Origin: Magnetospira sp. QH-2
GTDB lineage: Bacteria; Pseudomonadota; Alphaproteobacteria; Rhodospirillales; Magnetospiraceae
DNA length: 64,000 bases
Reading direction: 5' to 3'
NCBI RefSeq assembly: GCF_000968135.1
Contig: NZ_FO538765.1
Span: 248,001-312,000, forward strand
Shown here: positions 27,076-36,355 of the stretch, in pieces
Layout of the letters: each line of letters starts with the position of its first letter
Position numbering within the stretch: the stretch's first letter is position 1
Position numbers and translations under genes: made by a program
Notes under the pieces: generated by a model
Database searches by the model: none
Seen by the model: the letters and a program-made list of their open reading frames with translations, nothing else
What the model was told of the DNA's origin: nothing

Positions 27076-27774
27076 ATGACTCAAGCCCATCTCACGCCCC
27101 ACTGGCATGCCCATGCGGATGCCGATCATTTGGCCCAGGCCGTGACCGACCGCATTGTCAAGTTGGCGGACCAAGCCCTGGCCGATCATGGTGCATTCCA
27201 TATGGTGCTGGCGGGCGGTGGCACGCCCAAAAGGATTTACCAAAGGTTGGCCGCAAGCGCGTGCGACTGGTCCGGTTGGCATATCTACTTCGGCGACGAA
27301 CGCTGCCTAGCCCCGGACCACGCGGAGCGCAACAGCCGCATGGCCGCCGAGAGCTGGTTGGACCATGTGCCCATTCCGCCCGATCAGCGCCACCCCATGC
27401 CCGCCGAGCGGGGCGCCGAGGAAGCCGCAGAGGCCTATTCAAAGGTCTTGGACGGCTTGGGAGACTTCGATGTGGTGCTGTTGGGTCTGGGCGAGGATGG
27501 CCATACGGCGAGCCTGTTTCCGGGGCAGGAATGGGGCACCGAACCCAGTGCCCCTGACGCGCTGGCGGTGCATGATGCCCCGAAGCCGCCTCCGGACCGG
27601 GTGTCCTTGAGCGCCAACCGTCTCAGCCGAGCCGCCGAGGTCATCTTCCTTGTCAGCGGCGAGGGCAAGCGCGAGGCCGTGGAAATCTGGTGCCGCGATG
27701 GATCCATACCCGCCGCCGCTGTCACCCCCGACGGCGGCGCCTATGTCTATCACGATCTAAGCGGCCTCGACTGA
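27076..27774 (+). CDS. pgl: 6-phosphogluconolactonase
   Basis: A 232-residue enzyme hydrolysing 6-phosphogluconolactone. Signatures VLAGGGTPKRIYQRL, YFGDERCLAPDHAERNS and LLGLGEDGHTASLFPG are complete. ATG 27076 is the natural start; the upstream frame begins with TTG. It is divergent from gnd across about 120 bases and its end overlaps the end of the convergent SulP gene by 18 bases. Confidence 0.95.
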   Translation: MTQAHLTPHWHAHADADHLAQAVTDRIVKLADQALADHGAFHMVLAGGGTPKRIYQRLAASACDWSGWHIYFGDERCLAPDHAERNSRMAAESWLDHVPIPPDQRHPMPAERGAEEAAEAYSKVLDGLGDFDVVLLGLGEDGHTASLFPGQEWGTEPSAPDALAVHDAPKPPPDRVSLSANRLSRAAEVIFLVSGEGKREAVEIWCRDGSIPAAAVTPDGGAYVYHDLSGLD

Positions 27775-29541
27775 AATTGCCTGCGCCTGTTCCTTGCGGC
27801 ATTCCTCGAAGACCCGAGCCGGGCAGGTATCGCATTTTCCCTGCTTGCGCAGCAGCCGTTGCAGGGTCCGGATGGCCTGTTGCTTTTCGTCGAAAAAGTG
27901 GTTGTTGCCCATGGCCTTGACCAAGTGGGTGCGGCTGACGGTGTTATAGACGTTGCGATTCAGCTGGGCGAAATACAGACCGCCGCCCATTTTTTCCAGA
28001 TGGGCGGCTTCTTGCTGTAGCACCTCGCTGCCGCTGAGGTCGATCAGGTTGATGCCGGTACCGATGATCAGCACATGGTAAATGTCTTCCTTCTCGGAGA
28101 CCTGTTGAATGGCTGTCTGGACCTGATTGATGGAGCCGAAGTAGATCGACATATCAATGCGCAGGATTTTCATCTCCGGGCATTCGGTCAGCGGCTTGGA
28201 TCCCACGTCCGTCAGTTTCTTCTTGTCGAACACCGGGTCGTAGTCCGGCGCCAGGGTGACGATCTCCGGATGGGCCGTGCGCGCCAGGAAGATCATCAAG
28301 GACAAGAACACGCCCAAATAAATGGCGAATTCCAGGTCCAGGAACAAGGTCGCGCCCAGGGTCGCCACCAGGATCGCCGTTTCCGATTTGCTCGACTCGA
28401 TCACATGCCAGATTTGCTTGGTATCGATCAGGTTGAAAGCCACGACCAGGATCACTCCAGCCATGGCTCCCATCGGTAGATAAGCCGCCAGTGGCGCGAC
28501 CAACAAAAGGATCAGCAGCAAAAACAGGGCAGCAAAAATGGCCGACAGAGGCGTTTGCGCCCCGGCCGAATAGTTGACGCCCGAGCGGGTAAAGGAGCCG
28601 GACCCGGCATAGGAGGAAAAGAAACTGCCAACCAGGTTGGAGGCGCCCTGGCCGATGAATTCCTGATTGCCGTCGATGCGTTGATGGGATTTGGCGGCAA
28701 TGGCCCGGCTGATGGACACCGCCTCGATCAATCCCAAAAGGGCCACGGCAAACGCCTCCGGGGCCAACAGCTTGATGGTCGAGATGGACAGATCGGGCAA
28801 CGACAGGGGCGGCAATCCGGCCGGGATCTCGCCCACCGTGGCGATGCCCGCCTCGGGTCCGCCCAAGGCGATGGCCACCAACGCCCCGACCACCAGCGCG
28901 ATTAAAAGATTGGGCAGCTTGGGCAGCAACTTCTTGATTGCTACGGCCACCACCAGGGTGCTCAGGGCAACAATCAAGATGGCCTGATTGGTCTGATCAA
29001 TCTGCTGCCAGATATCGGCCCAGGTATGGAGAAACGATTCTCCCCGGGGCACATGCACCCCCAATACATTCTTAGCCTGACTGGTGGCGATCAGAATCGC
29101 CGCCCCAGCGGTGAATCCGACCACCACCGTATGGGAGACGAAATTGACCAGGATTCCCAATCGCGCCAAACCGAATGCCAATTGATAGATCCCGGCGAGG
29201 AAGGTAACGGTCAGGGCCAGGGTGACGAACTCCGCGCTGCCGGGTGTGGCGTGAGAACTGACAGTGGAAAAAATGACAATGGAAATTGCCGTCGTCGGAC
29301 CGGATATCAGATGCAGCGACGACCCGAATAGCGCCGCGACAATGGGCGTGACCATGGCGGTGTAAAGGCCATACTCTGGCGGCATGCCGGCGATGATGGC
29401 AAAGGCCACGCCTTGCGGCAAGACGATCACCGCCCCGGTCAATCCGGCCATCAGATCAGCGCGCAGAGTCTGGCGGGTGACCAGCGGCAGCCAGGCGAGA
29501 AACGGCAGAAACGACTGCCAGGTGAGACGGGGAACGGTCAT
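27757..29541 (-). CDS. SulP family anion transporter with STAS domain and C-terminal cysteine motif
   Basis: A 594-residue inner membrane transporter. Residues about 20-420 are the SulP core (VLPQGVAFAIIAGMPPEYGLYTAM is cut here to PPEYGLYTAMV, the family signature). Residues about 440-555 are a STAS domain (SIYFGSINQV, IIGTGINLIDLSG). Beyond STAS there is a short extension with CDTCPARVFEEC, three cysteines that could bind metal; this is unusual. The substrate could be sulfate, bicarbonate or another anion and cannot be fixed. ATG 29541 is chosen at the start of family similarity. Confidence 0.88.
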   Translation of the reverse strand: MTVPRLTWQSFLPFLAWLPLVTRQTLRADLMAGLTGAVIVLPQGVAFAIIAGMPPEYGLYTAMVTPIVAALFGSSLHLISGPTTAISIVIFSTVSSHATPGSAEFVTLALTVTFLAGIYQLAFGLARLGILVNFVSHTVVVGFTAGAAILIATSQAKNVLGVHVPRGESFLHTWADIWQQIDQTNQAILIVALSTLVVAVAIKKLLPKLPNLLIALVVGALVAIALGGPEAGIATVGEIPAGLPPLSLPDLSISTIKLLAPEAFAVALLGLIEAVSISRAIAAKSHQRIDGNQEFIGQGASNLVGSFFSSYAGSGSFTRSGVNYSAGAQTPLSAIFAALFLLLILLLVAPLAAYLPMGAMAGVILVVAFNLIDTKQIWHVIESSKSETAILVATLGATLFLDLEFAIYLGVFLSLMIFLARTAHPEIVTLAPDYDPVFDKKKLTDVGSKPLTECPEMKILRIDMSIYFGSINQVQTAIQQVSEKEDIYHVLIIGTGINLIDLSGSEVLQQEAAHLEKMGGGLYFAQLNRNVYNTVSRTHLVKAMGNNHFFDEKQQAIRTLQRLLRKQGKCDTCPARVFEECRKEQAQAISVEAA

Positions 29542-29847
29542 GGGCGCGCGCTCGATCTTGGTTTTCTTGGTACGAGAAAAAGCGCGTTCGCGCCCCGATA
29601 GGGTCGCTCCGCGCCATCCGAAAATCATGGAAGACCGCCACTATAGACGGTGGTTCAAAAAAGGAACCCGTTAATTAGGCGCAGCTGATATGCGTTCTGG
29701 TCATCGGAGAGCCCTGTTCAATGGGACGGCCTCCGAGCAAGGAAATCACCGCCTGAATCGGCGGGGCTCTGACAGAGAAAAGGCCCCGTCGTTCAACAGC
29801 GGGCAGGACAAGACATTGTGCTTTCTCGGGTAGATCTCGGCTCGATC
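29542..29847. other. Gene-free interval between SulP and ychF
   Basis: About 306 bases. It holds a TATAGT box on the minus strand (near 29645-29640) that could be a -10 element for the SulP gene, and a 6-bp inverted repeat (29762-29767 with 29783-29788) without a T-run. Nothing else is recognised. Confidence 0.4.
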
Positions 29848-30948
29848 TTACACATTGAAGCGGAACAGCATGATATCGCCGTCTTGGGTGACATAGGCCT
29901 TGCCTTCCTGGCGCATCTTGCCCGCGTCCTTGGCGCCTTGTTCGCCGTCGCAGGCGACAAAGTCATCATAGGAGATCGTCTCCGCCTTGATGAAGCCCCG
30001 TTCGAAATCGGTATGGATGGCTCCGGCGGCATTGGGCGCGGTCGCTCCGGCGCGCACGGTCCAGGCCCGCGCTTCCTTCGGCCCGACGGTAAAGAAAGTG
30101 ATCAGGTGCAGCAGTTCGTATCCGGCCCGGATGACCCGGGCCAGACCGGTCTCACTCAGCCCCAGACTTTCCAGGAACTCGGCCTTTTCCTCGTCCCCTC
30201 CCAGTTGGGAGATTTCCTCTTCGATGGCCGCCGAGATGACCACGCTGACCGCGTCTTCCTCCTGTGCGCGTTTGGCGACGATTTCTGAAAACGCGTTGCC
30301 GTCGGCGGCCGAGTCCTCATCCACATTGCATACATAGACCACAGGCTTGGCGGTCAGCAGTTGCAGCATGTCAAAGGCTTTTTTCTCGTCGCTGGCCACC
30401 TCCACCAAACGTGCCGGCTGCCCTTCGCGGAGAAGCTCCAGGGCGCGGGCGATGAGGTCCAATTGCAACTTGGCCTCTTTGTCGCCGCCGCGGGCCTTCT
30501 TAACCAAAGCGGTCTCGCGTTTCTCCAGGCTCTCCAAATCGGCGAGCATCAGCTCGGTTTCGATGGTTTCGATATCGCGCTGGGGATCGACACCGCCGTC
30601 CACATGGGTGACGTTGCCGTCTTCGAAGCAGCGCACCATATGGATGACCGCATCCACCTCGCGTATGTTGGCCAGGAACTGGTTGCCCAGGCCCTCGCCC
30701 TTGGACGCGCCGCGTACCAGCCCGGCGATATCAACGAATTCCAGTTGCGTCGGCACGATACGCGCCGATTTGCCGATGGTGGCAATGGTATCGAGTCGCG
30801 CGTCGGGCACCGCCACCCGGCCCGAGTTAGGCTCGATGGTACAAAAAGGGAAATTGGCCGCCTCCGCCGCCGCCGTGGCGGTCAGGGCATTGAACAGGGT
30901 GGACTTGCCCACGTTGGGCAGGCCGACGATACCGCAATTGAAACCCAT
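29848..30948 (-). CDS. ychF: Redox-regulated ATPase/GTPase YchF
   Basis: A 366-residue OBG-family NTPase that prefers ATP and associates with ribosomes. Walker A GLPNVGKSTLFNALT, switch II DIAGLVRGASKGEGLGN and the C-terminal TGS domain ending in GDIMLFRFNV are all present. AAGGA precedes ATG 30948, and pth ends 1 base upstream, so the two are co-translated. Confidence 0.97.
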   Translation of the reverse strand: MGFNCGIVGLPNVGKSTLFNALTATAAAEAANFPFCTIEPNSGRVAVPDARLDTIATIGKSARIVPTQLEFVDIAGLVRGASKGEGLGNQFLANIREVDAVIHMVRCFEDGNVTHVDGGVDPQRDIETIETELMLADLESLEKRETALVKKARGGDKEAKLQLDLIARALELLREGQPARLVEVASDEKKAFDMLQLLTAKPVVYVCNVDEDSAADGNAFSEIVAKRAQEEDAVSVVISAAIEEEISQLGGDEEKAEFLESLGLSETGLARVIRAGYELLHLITFFTVGPKEARAWTVRAGATAPNAAGAIHTDFERGFIKAETISYDDFVACDGEQGAKDAGKMRQEGKAYVTQDGDIMLFRFNV

Positions 30949-30949
30949 G

Positions 30950-31543
30950 TCAGTCGTCCTTGTTGTTCTTCGGGGGGCGGGTGGCCAGCGTGACCTTGTT
31001 CATGAAGCCACCGTCATCGCCACGGACCAGCAATCCGATGTGATCAGCCACCGCGTCGAGCAGCGGAGTCAGCCAGGTTCCATCGGCCTTGGCGAAGTCC
31101 GACAACACATGGCCGTGTACTTGTGCCTTGTCGCCCGGGTGGCCGATCCCGAGCCGTATCCGGCGGTAATCCTTGGCACCCAGATGGGCATCGATGCTGC
31201 GCAGGCCATTATGTCCCCCATGGCCGCCGCCGGTCTTGACCCGGAGCTTGCCCGCCGGCAGATCCAGCTCGTCGTGCAAAACGATGATTTGGCTCACCGG
31301 GATCTTATAGAACTGGGCACAGGCGCCAACGGCGCGACCGGATTCGTTCATGAATGTCAGCGGTTTCAAGACATAGGCCTTGGTCCCAGCGATCATCCCG
31401 TCACAAATCTCGGCCTGAAACTTGTTGCGCCAGGGCCCAAAGGAATGGCGGCGAACAATCTCGTCCGCCGCCATAAACCCAATGTTGTGGCGGTTCTTGA
31501 CATAGCCCGATCCCGGGTTGCCCAGTCCCACCAGAAGCAACAT
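30950..31543 (-). CDS. pth: Peptidyl-tRNA hydrolase
   Basis: A 197-residue enzyme that releases peptides from dropped-off peptidyl-tRNA. Signatures [19 protein letters not shown] with catalytic histidine, [11 protein letters not shown] and the mid [14 protein letters not shown] are present. Its start follows the rplY stop by 3 bases. The order rplY-pth-ychF is the usual proteobacterial arrangement. Confidence 0.97.
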   Translation of the reverse strand: MLLLVGLGNPGSGYVKNRHNIGFMAADEIVRRHSFGPWRNKFQAEICDGMIAGTKAYVLKPLTFMNESGRAVGACAQFYKIPVSQIIVLHDELDLPAGKLRVKTGGGHGGHNGLRSIDAHLGAKDYRRIRLGIGHPGDKAQVHGHVLSDFAKADGTWLTPLLDAVADHIGLLVRGDDGGFMNKVTLATRPPKNNKDD

Positions 31544-31546
31544 GCC

Positions 31547-32185
31547 TTACTCTTCGGTCGCTTCTTCGCCTTCGCCCTCGGTCTCGGCGCCCTCTTCTTC
31601 TTCGTCCTCGCTCTTCATGCTGGACGGGGCCGCCAAGGTGGCGATGGTGAAGTCACGATCGGTGATGGACGGGCGCACGCCTTCGGGCAGTTCAATGCTG
31701 GAAATATGCACCGAGTCGCCGATGTTGAGACCGGTCAGATCGGCCACCAGCTTCTCGGGGATATCATCCGGCGAGCAGACCAGCTCCACGTCGTGGCGCA
31801 CGATGTTCAACACACCGCCACGCTTCAGACCCGGCGAGGCCAAATCGTTGATGAATTCCACGACAACCGCCACTTCGATCACCGAATCCTTGGTGACTCG
31901 CAGGAAGTCCACGTGCAGCGGCACGTCGGTCACCGGATGGAACTGAACGTCCCGGGGCAGGACCCGGTGGGCATCCTTGCCGACTTTCAACTCGACCACG
32001 TGGGAGAAGAAGCCGGTGGAATGCAACTGCTTGTGCAACTGAATGGGGTCCAGGGAAATCATAACAGGTTCGGATTTTCCGCCGTATACCACGGCGGGGA
32101 CGCGTCCAGCGCGGCGCGTTGCTCGGGCTGCCCCCTTACCGGCCCGCTCTCGCACTTCGGCGTCCATGTTCACGATGTCACTCAT
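31547..32185 (-). CDS. rplY: 50S ribosomal protein L25/general stress protein Ctc
   Basis: A 212-residue long form of L25 that binds 5S rRNA. The N-terminal RNA-binding domain contains KGAARATRRAGRVPAVVYGG; a C-terminal beta domain follows; the tail is strongly acidic (SEDEEEEGAETEGEGEEATEE cut to EDEEEEGAETEG). Two ATG codons lie close together; ATG 32185 is chosen because AAGGAG is 7 bases upstream of it but only 1 base from ATG 32191. Confidence 0.95.
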   Translation of the reverse strand: MSDIVNMDAEVRERAGKGAARATRRAGRVPAVVYGGKSEPVMISLDPIQLHKQLHSTGFFSHVVELKVGKDAHRVLPRDVQFHPVTDVPLHVDFLRVTKDSVIEVAVVVEFINDLASPGLKRGGVLNIVRHDVELVCSPDDIPEKLVADLTGLNIGDSVHISSIELPEGVRPSITDRDFTIATLAAPSSMKSEDEEEEGAETEGEGEEATEE

Positions 32186-32289
32186 CGTCATACTCCTTAA
32201 GCTCAATAAATGACGCCGGCCTCCAGGGGTGCCGGCGCCCAAACAGGTCTGCCGTCCCGCTTTCGGGGGACGGCGGCGGTGTTATAGCC

Positions 32290-33222
32290 TCAAATGAACA
32301 GGCTGGAAACCGATTTTTCCTCGGCGATCCTGTGAATGGCCTCGGCGAGCAGCGGCGCCAAGCTCAGTTGCTCCACATTGCCGGCCAAGCGCACGGCCTC
32401 GGTGGCCTGAATACTATCGGTGATGACCATGGATTCCAACGGCGATGAAGTCACCCGCGCCACCGCGCCACCGGACAGCACGCCATGGGTCACATAGGTA
32501 TGAACGCTGGCGGCGCCAGCTTCGTTCAGGGCCACGGCGGCGTTGCAGATGGTGCCCGCGGAATCGACAATGTCGTCGACCAGAATGCAATGGCGGCCCT
32601 GGACGTCACCGATGATGTTCATCACTTCGGAGACTCCGGCCCGCTCGCGGCGTTTATCGATGATCGCCAAATCGGCGTCCAGTCGTTTGGCCAGGGAACG
32701 GGCACGCACCACGCCGCCCACATCCGGCGACACCATCATGATATCCTCGCCGTTGAACTTTTCCTGGATATGCTGCACGAAAACCGGCGCGCCATAGAGG
32801 TTATCCAGCGGAATATCGAAAAAGCCCTGGATCTGTCCGGCATGCAGGTCGCAGGTCAGGACCCGGTCGGCGCCCGCGACGGTGATCAGGTTGGCCACCA
32901 GCTTGGCCGAGATGGGCGTGCGGGGACCGGACTTGCGGTCCTGACGGGCATAGCCGAAATAGGGCATCACCGCCGTGATCCGTCGGGCCGACCCGCGCCG
33001 TAGGGCATCCAGGGTGACCAGCAATTCCATCAAATTGTCGTTGGCGGGAAACGAAGTGGACTGGATGACAAAAACGTCGGCGCCGCGGACGTTTTCCTCC
33101 ACTTCCACGAACACTTCCATGTCGGAAAAACGCCGCACGCTGGCCTTGGTCAGCGGTAGGCTAAGATACGCGGAAACGGCCTCGGCCAAGGGCCGATTGC
33201 TGTTGCAGGAAAGAATCCTCAT
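32290..33222 (-). CDS. prs: Ribose-phosphate pyrophosphokinase
   Basis: A 310-residue enzyme making PRPP for nucleotides, histidine and tryptophan. The PRPP-binding motif [18 protein letters not shown], the flexible loop region [20 protein letters not shown] and [14 protein letters not shown] are present. ATG 33222 has GAGG 8 bases upstream and starts at the family N-terminus; the open frame to 33312 is not used. It lies about 100 bases upstream of rplY. Confidence 0.97.
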   Translation of the reverse strand: MRILSCNSNRPLAEAVSAYLSLPLTKASVRRFSDMEVFVEVEENVRGADVFVIQSTSFPANDNLMELLVTLDALRRGSARRITAVMPYFGYARQDRKSGPRTPISAKLVANLITVAGADRVLTCDLHAGQIQGFFDIPLDNLYGAPVFVQHIQEKFNGEDIMMVSPDVGGVVRARSLAKRLDADLAIIDKRRERAGVSEVMNIIGDVQGRHCILVDDIVDSAGTICNAAVALNEAGAASVHTYVTHGVLSGGAVARVTSSPLESMVITDSIQATEAVRLAGNVEQLSLAPLLAEAIHRIAEEKSVSSLFI

Positions 33223-33318
33223 GATCGCCTCGTGCCCTTTTCGGCCCACCCCTGCGCTCATCGAAAGACAGACTGCCCGACGGCCCCCCTTAGCGCGTGC
33301 GGAATGTATCAAGCCGAC

Positions 33319-34440
33319 CTATTTCTGTAAACGCCCTTCCGGGCCAGAAGGGGGCTGATTTAACATTTCTCGCCAACGCACCAGCAATTCCACCACTCCC
33401 TGGGCCGCGCCGTTGGCCGCGCCCACCGCCGTTGCCCCCCAGCGATCGTACAAAATGGGCGCGCGAATCCGGTTTTGCTGATCAATGGTGCCCAGACGAC
33501 GCCCGCTGGATTCGTACAAGGACCAGGAAATATTCACGGTGGGTCGGGCGCCGCCACCGGGTACCACATCAACGGTTGCTCGTACCACGTGGGTCGCGCG
33601 GGTGGGATCGGTGGTCACCGGTACACCGGTCCGGGCCAATGTCCGTTCCAAAGCCAAAGCCAGGGAATCGGCCCCATCGCCCGGAGCACCTTCCACCGGA
33701 CCCACCAACACCACCGGGCCGGAGGCGGACGGACGTCTGCGGGTGACCGGCGCGGATTGGGAGGGTGCCGCCGGGGGGGGCTCGGCCGCGGTCGGCGCCA
33801 CGGGGGCTGGTGCGGCGGGCGCGACCAGGGTCTTGGCCGGAGCCGGTTGGACCGGTGGCACCCAAGGCAGCGGTAGCTTGGGCAGCAGCAATTCCACCGA
33901 CGAGACCCGCTTGATATCCCCATGGACCGGGGTGACGGGTACGAACACATCGACCATTCCGGTGACACCTTTCAACGACCGCCGCTCGTTCGGCGATCGG
34001 GGCAGACCGACCACGCGGGGGGCTGCATCGTCGATCAGGGCCCGGATGACCCGCGGGTCCGCCCTTAGCCATTGGGTCGTCGATCCGCCCAATCGTTGGC
34101 GAAAGAGAGCCAGTCCGATGCCCCGGGAATCTTCCAGCATCCAATCAAGGACTGCCGCATAGGGTCCGGAAATCACGGCTGGATCATCGACCATGCGTCC
34201 GCGCAGTACCAGGTCATGGGCTTCGGTGGGATCTCGGGTGATGGTCCAGCCTCGTTGCTGCAAAGCCGTCGTCAGACCGCTCATCAAGGACCAGCGTACC
34301 ACCGCTGGCGCGCCTTCCAGATCGGGCAGATAACAAGTCGGTGGCCCTGCGGGAGCCGCGCTCGAGGGGGGAGGCGTGGGCGCACAGGCCGCCGCCATCC
34401 ACAGGATCATCAAAAGGGGCAGCATCCGGCGCATGGTCAT
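33319..34440 (-). CDS. Predicted lipoprotein with two similar halves
   Basis: A 373-residue protein beginning MTMRRMLPLLMILWMAAACA with lipobox AAAC. A Pro/Ala-rich linker (about residues 200-245) separates two halves that share a motif: RGWTITRDPTEAHDLVLRG in the first and TGVPVTTDPTRATHVVRAT in the second, suggesting internal duplication of a small alpha/beta unit. No family name is recognised. The start overlaps the end of a tiny upstream frame (ATGA at 34437-34440). Confidence 0.65.
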   Translation of the reverse strand: MTMRRMLPLLMILWMAAACAPTPPPSSAAPAGPPTCYLPDLEGAPAVVRWSLMSGLTTALQQRGWTITRDPTEAHDLVLRGRMVDDPAVISGPYAAVLDWMLEDSRGIGLALFRQRLGGSTTQWLRADPRVIRALIDDAAPRVVGLPRSPNERRSLKGVTGMVDVFVPVTPVHGDIKRVSSVELLLPKLPLPWVPPVQPAPAKTLVAPAAPAPVAPTAAEPPPAAPSQSAPVTRRRPSASGPVVLVGPVEGAPGDGADSLALALERTLARTGVPVTTDPTRATHVVRATVDVVPGGGARPTVNISWSLYESSGRRLGTIDQQNRIRAPILYDRWGATAVGAANGAAQGVVELLVRWREMLNQPPSGPEGRLQK

Positions 34441-34508
34441 ATCATCACCACGCAGCCGACCATCAGGCCGAGAACCGTAATCATCATCAGGAATAAGATG
34501 TGCGGCAT
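34437..34508 (-). CDS. Possible 23-residue membrane peptide
   Basis: A short frame between pgeF and the lipoprotein gene encodes an almost wholly hydrophobic peptide (MPHILFLMMITVLGLMVGC then VVMI). It ends in an ATGA overlap with the next start, which suggests coupling. There is no clear ribosome binding site, so it may be only a spacer. Confidence 0.3.
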   Translation of the reverse strand: MPHILFLMMITVLGLMVGCVVMI

Positions 34509-34514
34509 CGGTTT

Positions 34515-35282
34515 CTATGGTTCCAAGGTGATGGCGGAAAGCTGGCGACCGTAGTCCGGTTCATTGTTGTGGGTGGACCGCCGGAAGCTGAAAAAGCGGT
34601 CGGGTTCGGCATAGGTATCGCAAGGCGTGCCGATGATATTGCGCAATCCGGCCAATTGCAGCCGGTGCATGACACAGGCCGCCAGATCAAACATATGGTG
34701 ACCTTCCCGGCGCGCGGGTAGCAGATAATTCTCGTTGTGGGGATCGGCCTCGATCAGGTCGGCCACCATGTCCGGCCCGACTTCATAGGACCGCTGCTGA
34801 ATACAAGGCCCAACGGCGGCGACGATGTTGGAGGCCTTGGCACCCTGTTCGACCATGGCGGCGACCGTGGCATCCAGCACTCCGCCCACGGCTCCCCGCC
34901 AGCCGGCATGGGCGGCGGCGATGACCCGGGCTTGACCGTCGGCCAACAGAACGGGGGCACAGTCGGCGGTGAGGATTCCCAAGGCGACCCCGGGCTCGGT
35001 GGTGACCATGGCATCGGCCTCGGGCGACGGGCCGGACCAGGGTCCCGTGACCGGGACCACGCGGGCCGAATGAATCTGATGCACGGTGACAAGGGACTCC
35101 GCCGGGCGATCGATCAACTGCATGGCCTTGGCCCGATTGGCGACTACCCGCTTGGCATCGTCATCCGATCCCGGCCCGCAATTGAGCGAAGCATAGATCC
35201 CCTCGCTCACGCCGCCCTGGCGGGTGAAAAAAGCATGGCGCACGCGGGACACGGCGTTGAGGGAGGCAACGGTCAGCATCAT
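34515..35282 (-). CDS. pgeF: Peptidoglycan editing factor PgeF / purine nucleoside phosphorylase-like (YfiH)
   Basis: A 255-residue protein of the multicopper polyphenol oxidase (YfiH) fold family. The metal-site residues appear in VHQIHSARV, LTADCAPVLLAD and AAAHAGWRGAVGGVL. Family members have been described both as purine nucleoside-processing enzymes and as factors that prevent misincorporation in peptidoglycan precursors. It starts in an ATGATG that overlaps the stop of midA. Confidence 0.9.
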   Translation of the reverse strand: MMLTVASLNAVSRVRHAFFTRQGGVSEGIYASLNCGPGSDDDAKRVVANRAKAMQLIDRPAESLVTVHQIHSARVVPVTGPWSGPSPEADAMVTTEPGVALGILTADCAPVLLADGQARVIAAAHAGWRGAVGGVLDATVAAMVEQGAKASNIVAAVGPCIQQRSYEVGPDMVADLIEADPHNENYLLPARREGHHMFDLAACVMHRLQLAGLRNIIGTPCDTYAEPDRFFSFRRSTHNNEPDYGRQLSAITLEP

Positions 35283-36355
35283 AGCGGTTCGAACCCCGGC
35301 GGTGCGGGCATGCCCGGCGCGGTTACGGCCAAGGCCTTGAACAGTAATCCCATCTCATCGGGATGCACCAGCCGGTGATGGGCGGCCATGATCTCCTGGC
35401 GTTGGGTCTCGTCGGCGCTATCGAGCAAGGCCTGAGCCCGCATCTCGATGCCCAGGGCCATGAGGAAGTGCCCTTGGGCGATGGGGCCAAAACAACGACC
35501 ACCGCCCAATTCCGCCGCATCGGCCAGAGCCTCGAAGTCCACATGGGCTGTCAGGTCCGCATTGCCTGGATCGGCCAGCACCTCGGTATACTCCTGGCTA
35601 CGCACCGCCTGAAGGGTTTCCCCATCGGCACTTTCCGCATGACCGTAATCAATGAACAGGGCGGCCCCGCCGTCCTTGGCCAGACGGCTGCCGATCACTT
35701 TTGCGACTCTCAAGGCTTCGGGGCAGGATTCCCGGATGGCCCCTTCGGGAGCCGGGCCAAGGCGCTCGGTTTCCTTGCGAGACAGAGTAAAACAGAAGCC
35801 TCCCGCCGGGTCGGCATCCACCAGCCGCTCGAACCAGCCATCCTCGGTGCGCTCGTACTGACGGATCGGCAAGGCATCGAAGAATTCATTGGCGATGATG
35901 ATCACGGGTCCATCGGGGATGCCTTCGATGGTCTCGCTCCAGGTGGGCGCATGGGGCAGATCCAAGGCGCCCAGGGTTTCCCGCTGCCGTGCCGTCAGGG
36001 TCGGGCTGATTTCCACCAGATGGGGGCGCAGCGCATCGCGATAGGGCGGCACGGCTCTTGCGGCGCGCAGCGCGTCGGCCATCAACGTGCCGCGTCCCGG
36101 TCCCAGCTCCACCAGGTTGACCTGTTCCGGCATGCCCATGGACTGCCAGGCAACGGCGCACCACAGGCCGACCAGCTCGCCGAACATCTGGCTGATTTCC
36201 GGAGCAGTGACAAAATCCCCGCCCTCGCCGAACGGATCGCGGGTCATGTAATAGCCACCCTGGTGATGGGTCAGGGCGATGCCCATGAAGTCGGCCACGG
36301 AAAGGGGACCGTCCTCGGCAATGCGTTCATTCAGAATGGCGGCAATCTCGCTCAC
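35279..36355 (-). CDS. MidA/NDUFAF7 family SAM-dependent methyltransferase
   Basis: A 358-residue class I methyltransferase of the family that includes NDUFAF7, which methylates an arginine of the complex I 49-kDa subunit. Signatures: YYMTRDPFGEGGDFVTAPE, LVELGPGRGTLMADALR (SAM motif), IANEFFDALPIRQYE and the late GPIAQGHFL. GTG 36355 overlaps the lgt stop (GTGA), fixing the start. Complex I assembly is a reasonable role by family; no complex I genes are nearby. Confidence 0.9.
   Translation of the reverse strand: MSEIAAILNERIAEDGPLSVADFMGIALTHHQGGYYMTRDPFGEGGDFVTAPEISQMFGELVGLWCAVAWQSMGMPEQVNLVELGPGRGTLMADALRAARAVPPYRDALRPHLVEISPTLTARQRETLGALDLPHAPTWSETIEGIPDGPVIIIANEFFDALPIRQYERTEDGWFERLVDADPAGGFCFTLSRKETERLGPAPEGAIRESCPEALRVAKVIGSRLAKDGGAALFIDYGHAESADGETLQAVRSQEYTEVLADPGNADLTAHVDFEALADAAELGGGRCFGPIAQGHFLMALGIEMRAQALLDSADETQRQEIMAAHHRLVHPDEMGLLFKALAVTAPGMPAPPGFEPL

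Noticed and set aside
29761..29790. Inverted repeat as a terminator of ychF
   Set aside because: Only 6 bp with a 15-base loop and no T-run on the minus strand.
30347..32200. A 617-codon plus-strand frame across ychF, pth and rplY
   Set aside because: It is antisense to three clear genes and has no recognisable motif.
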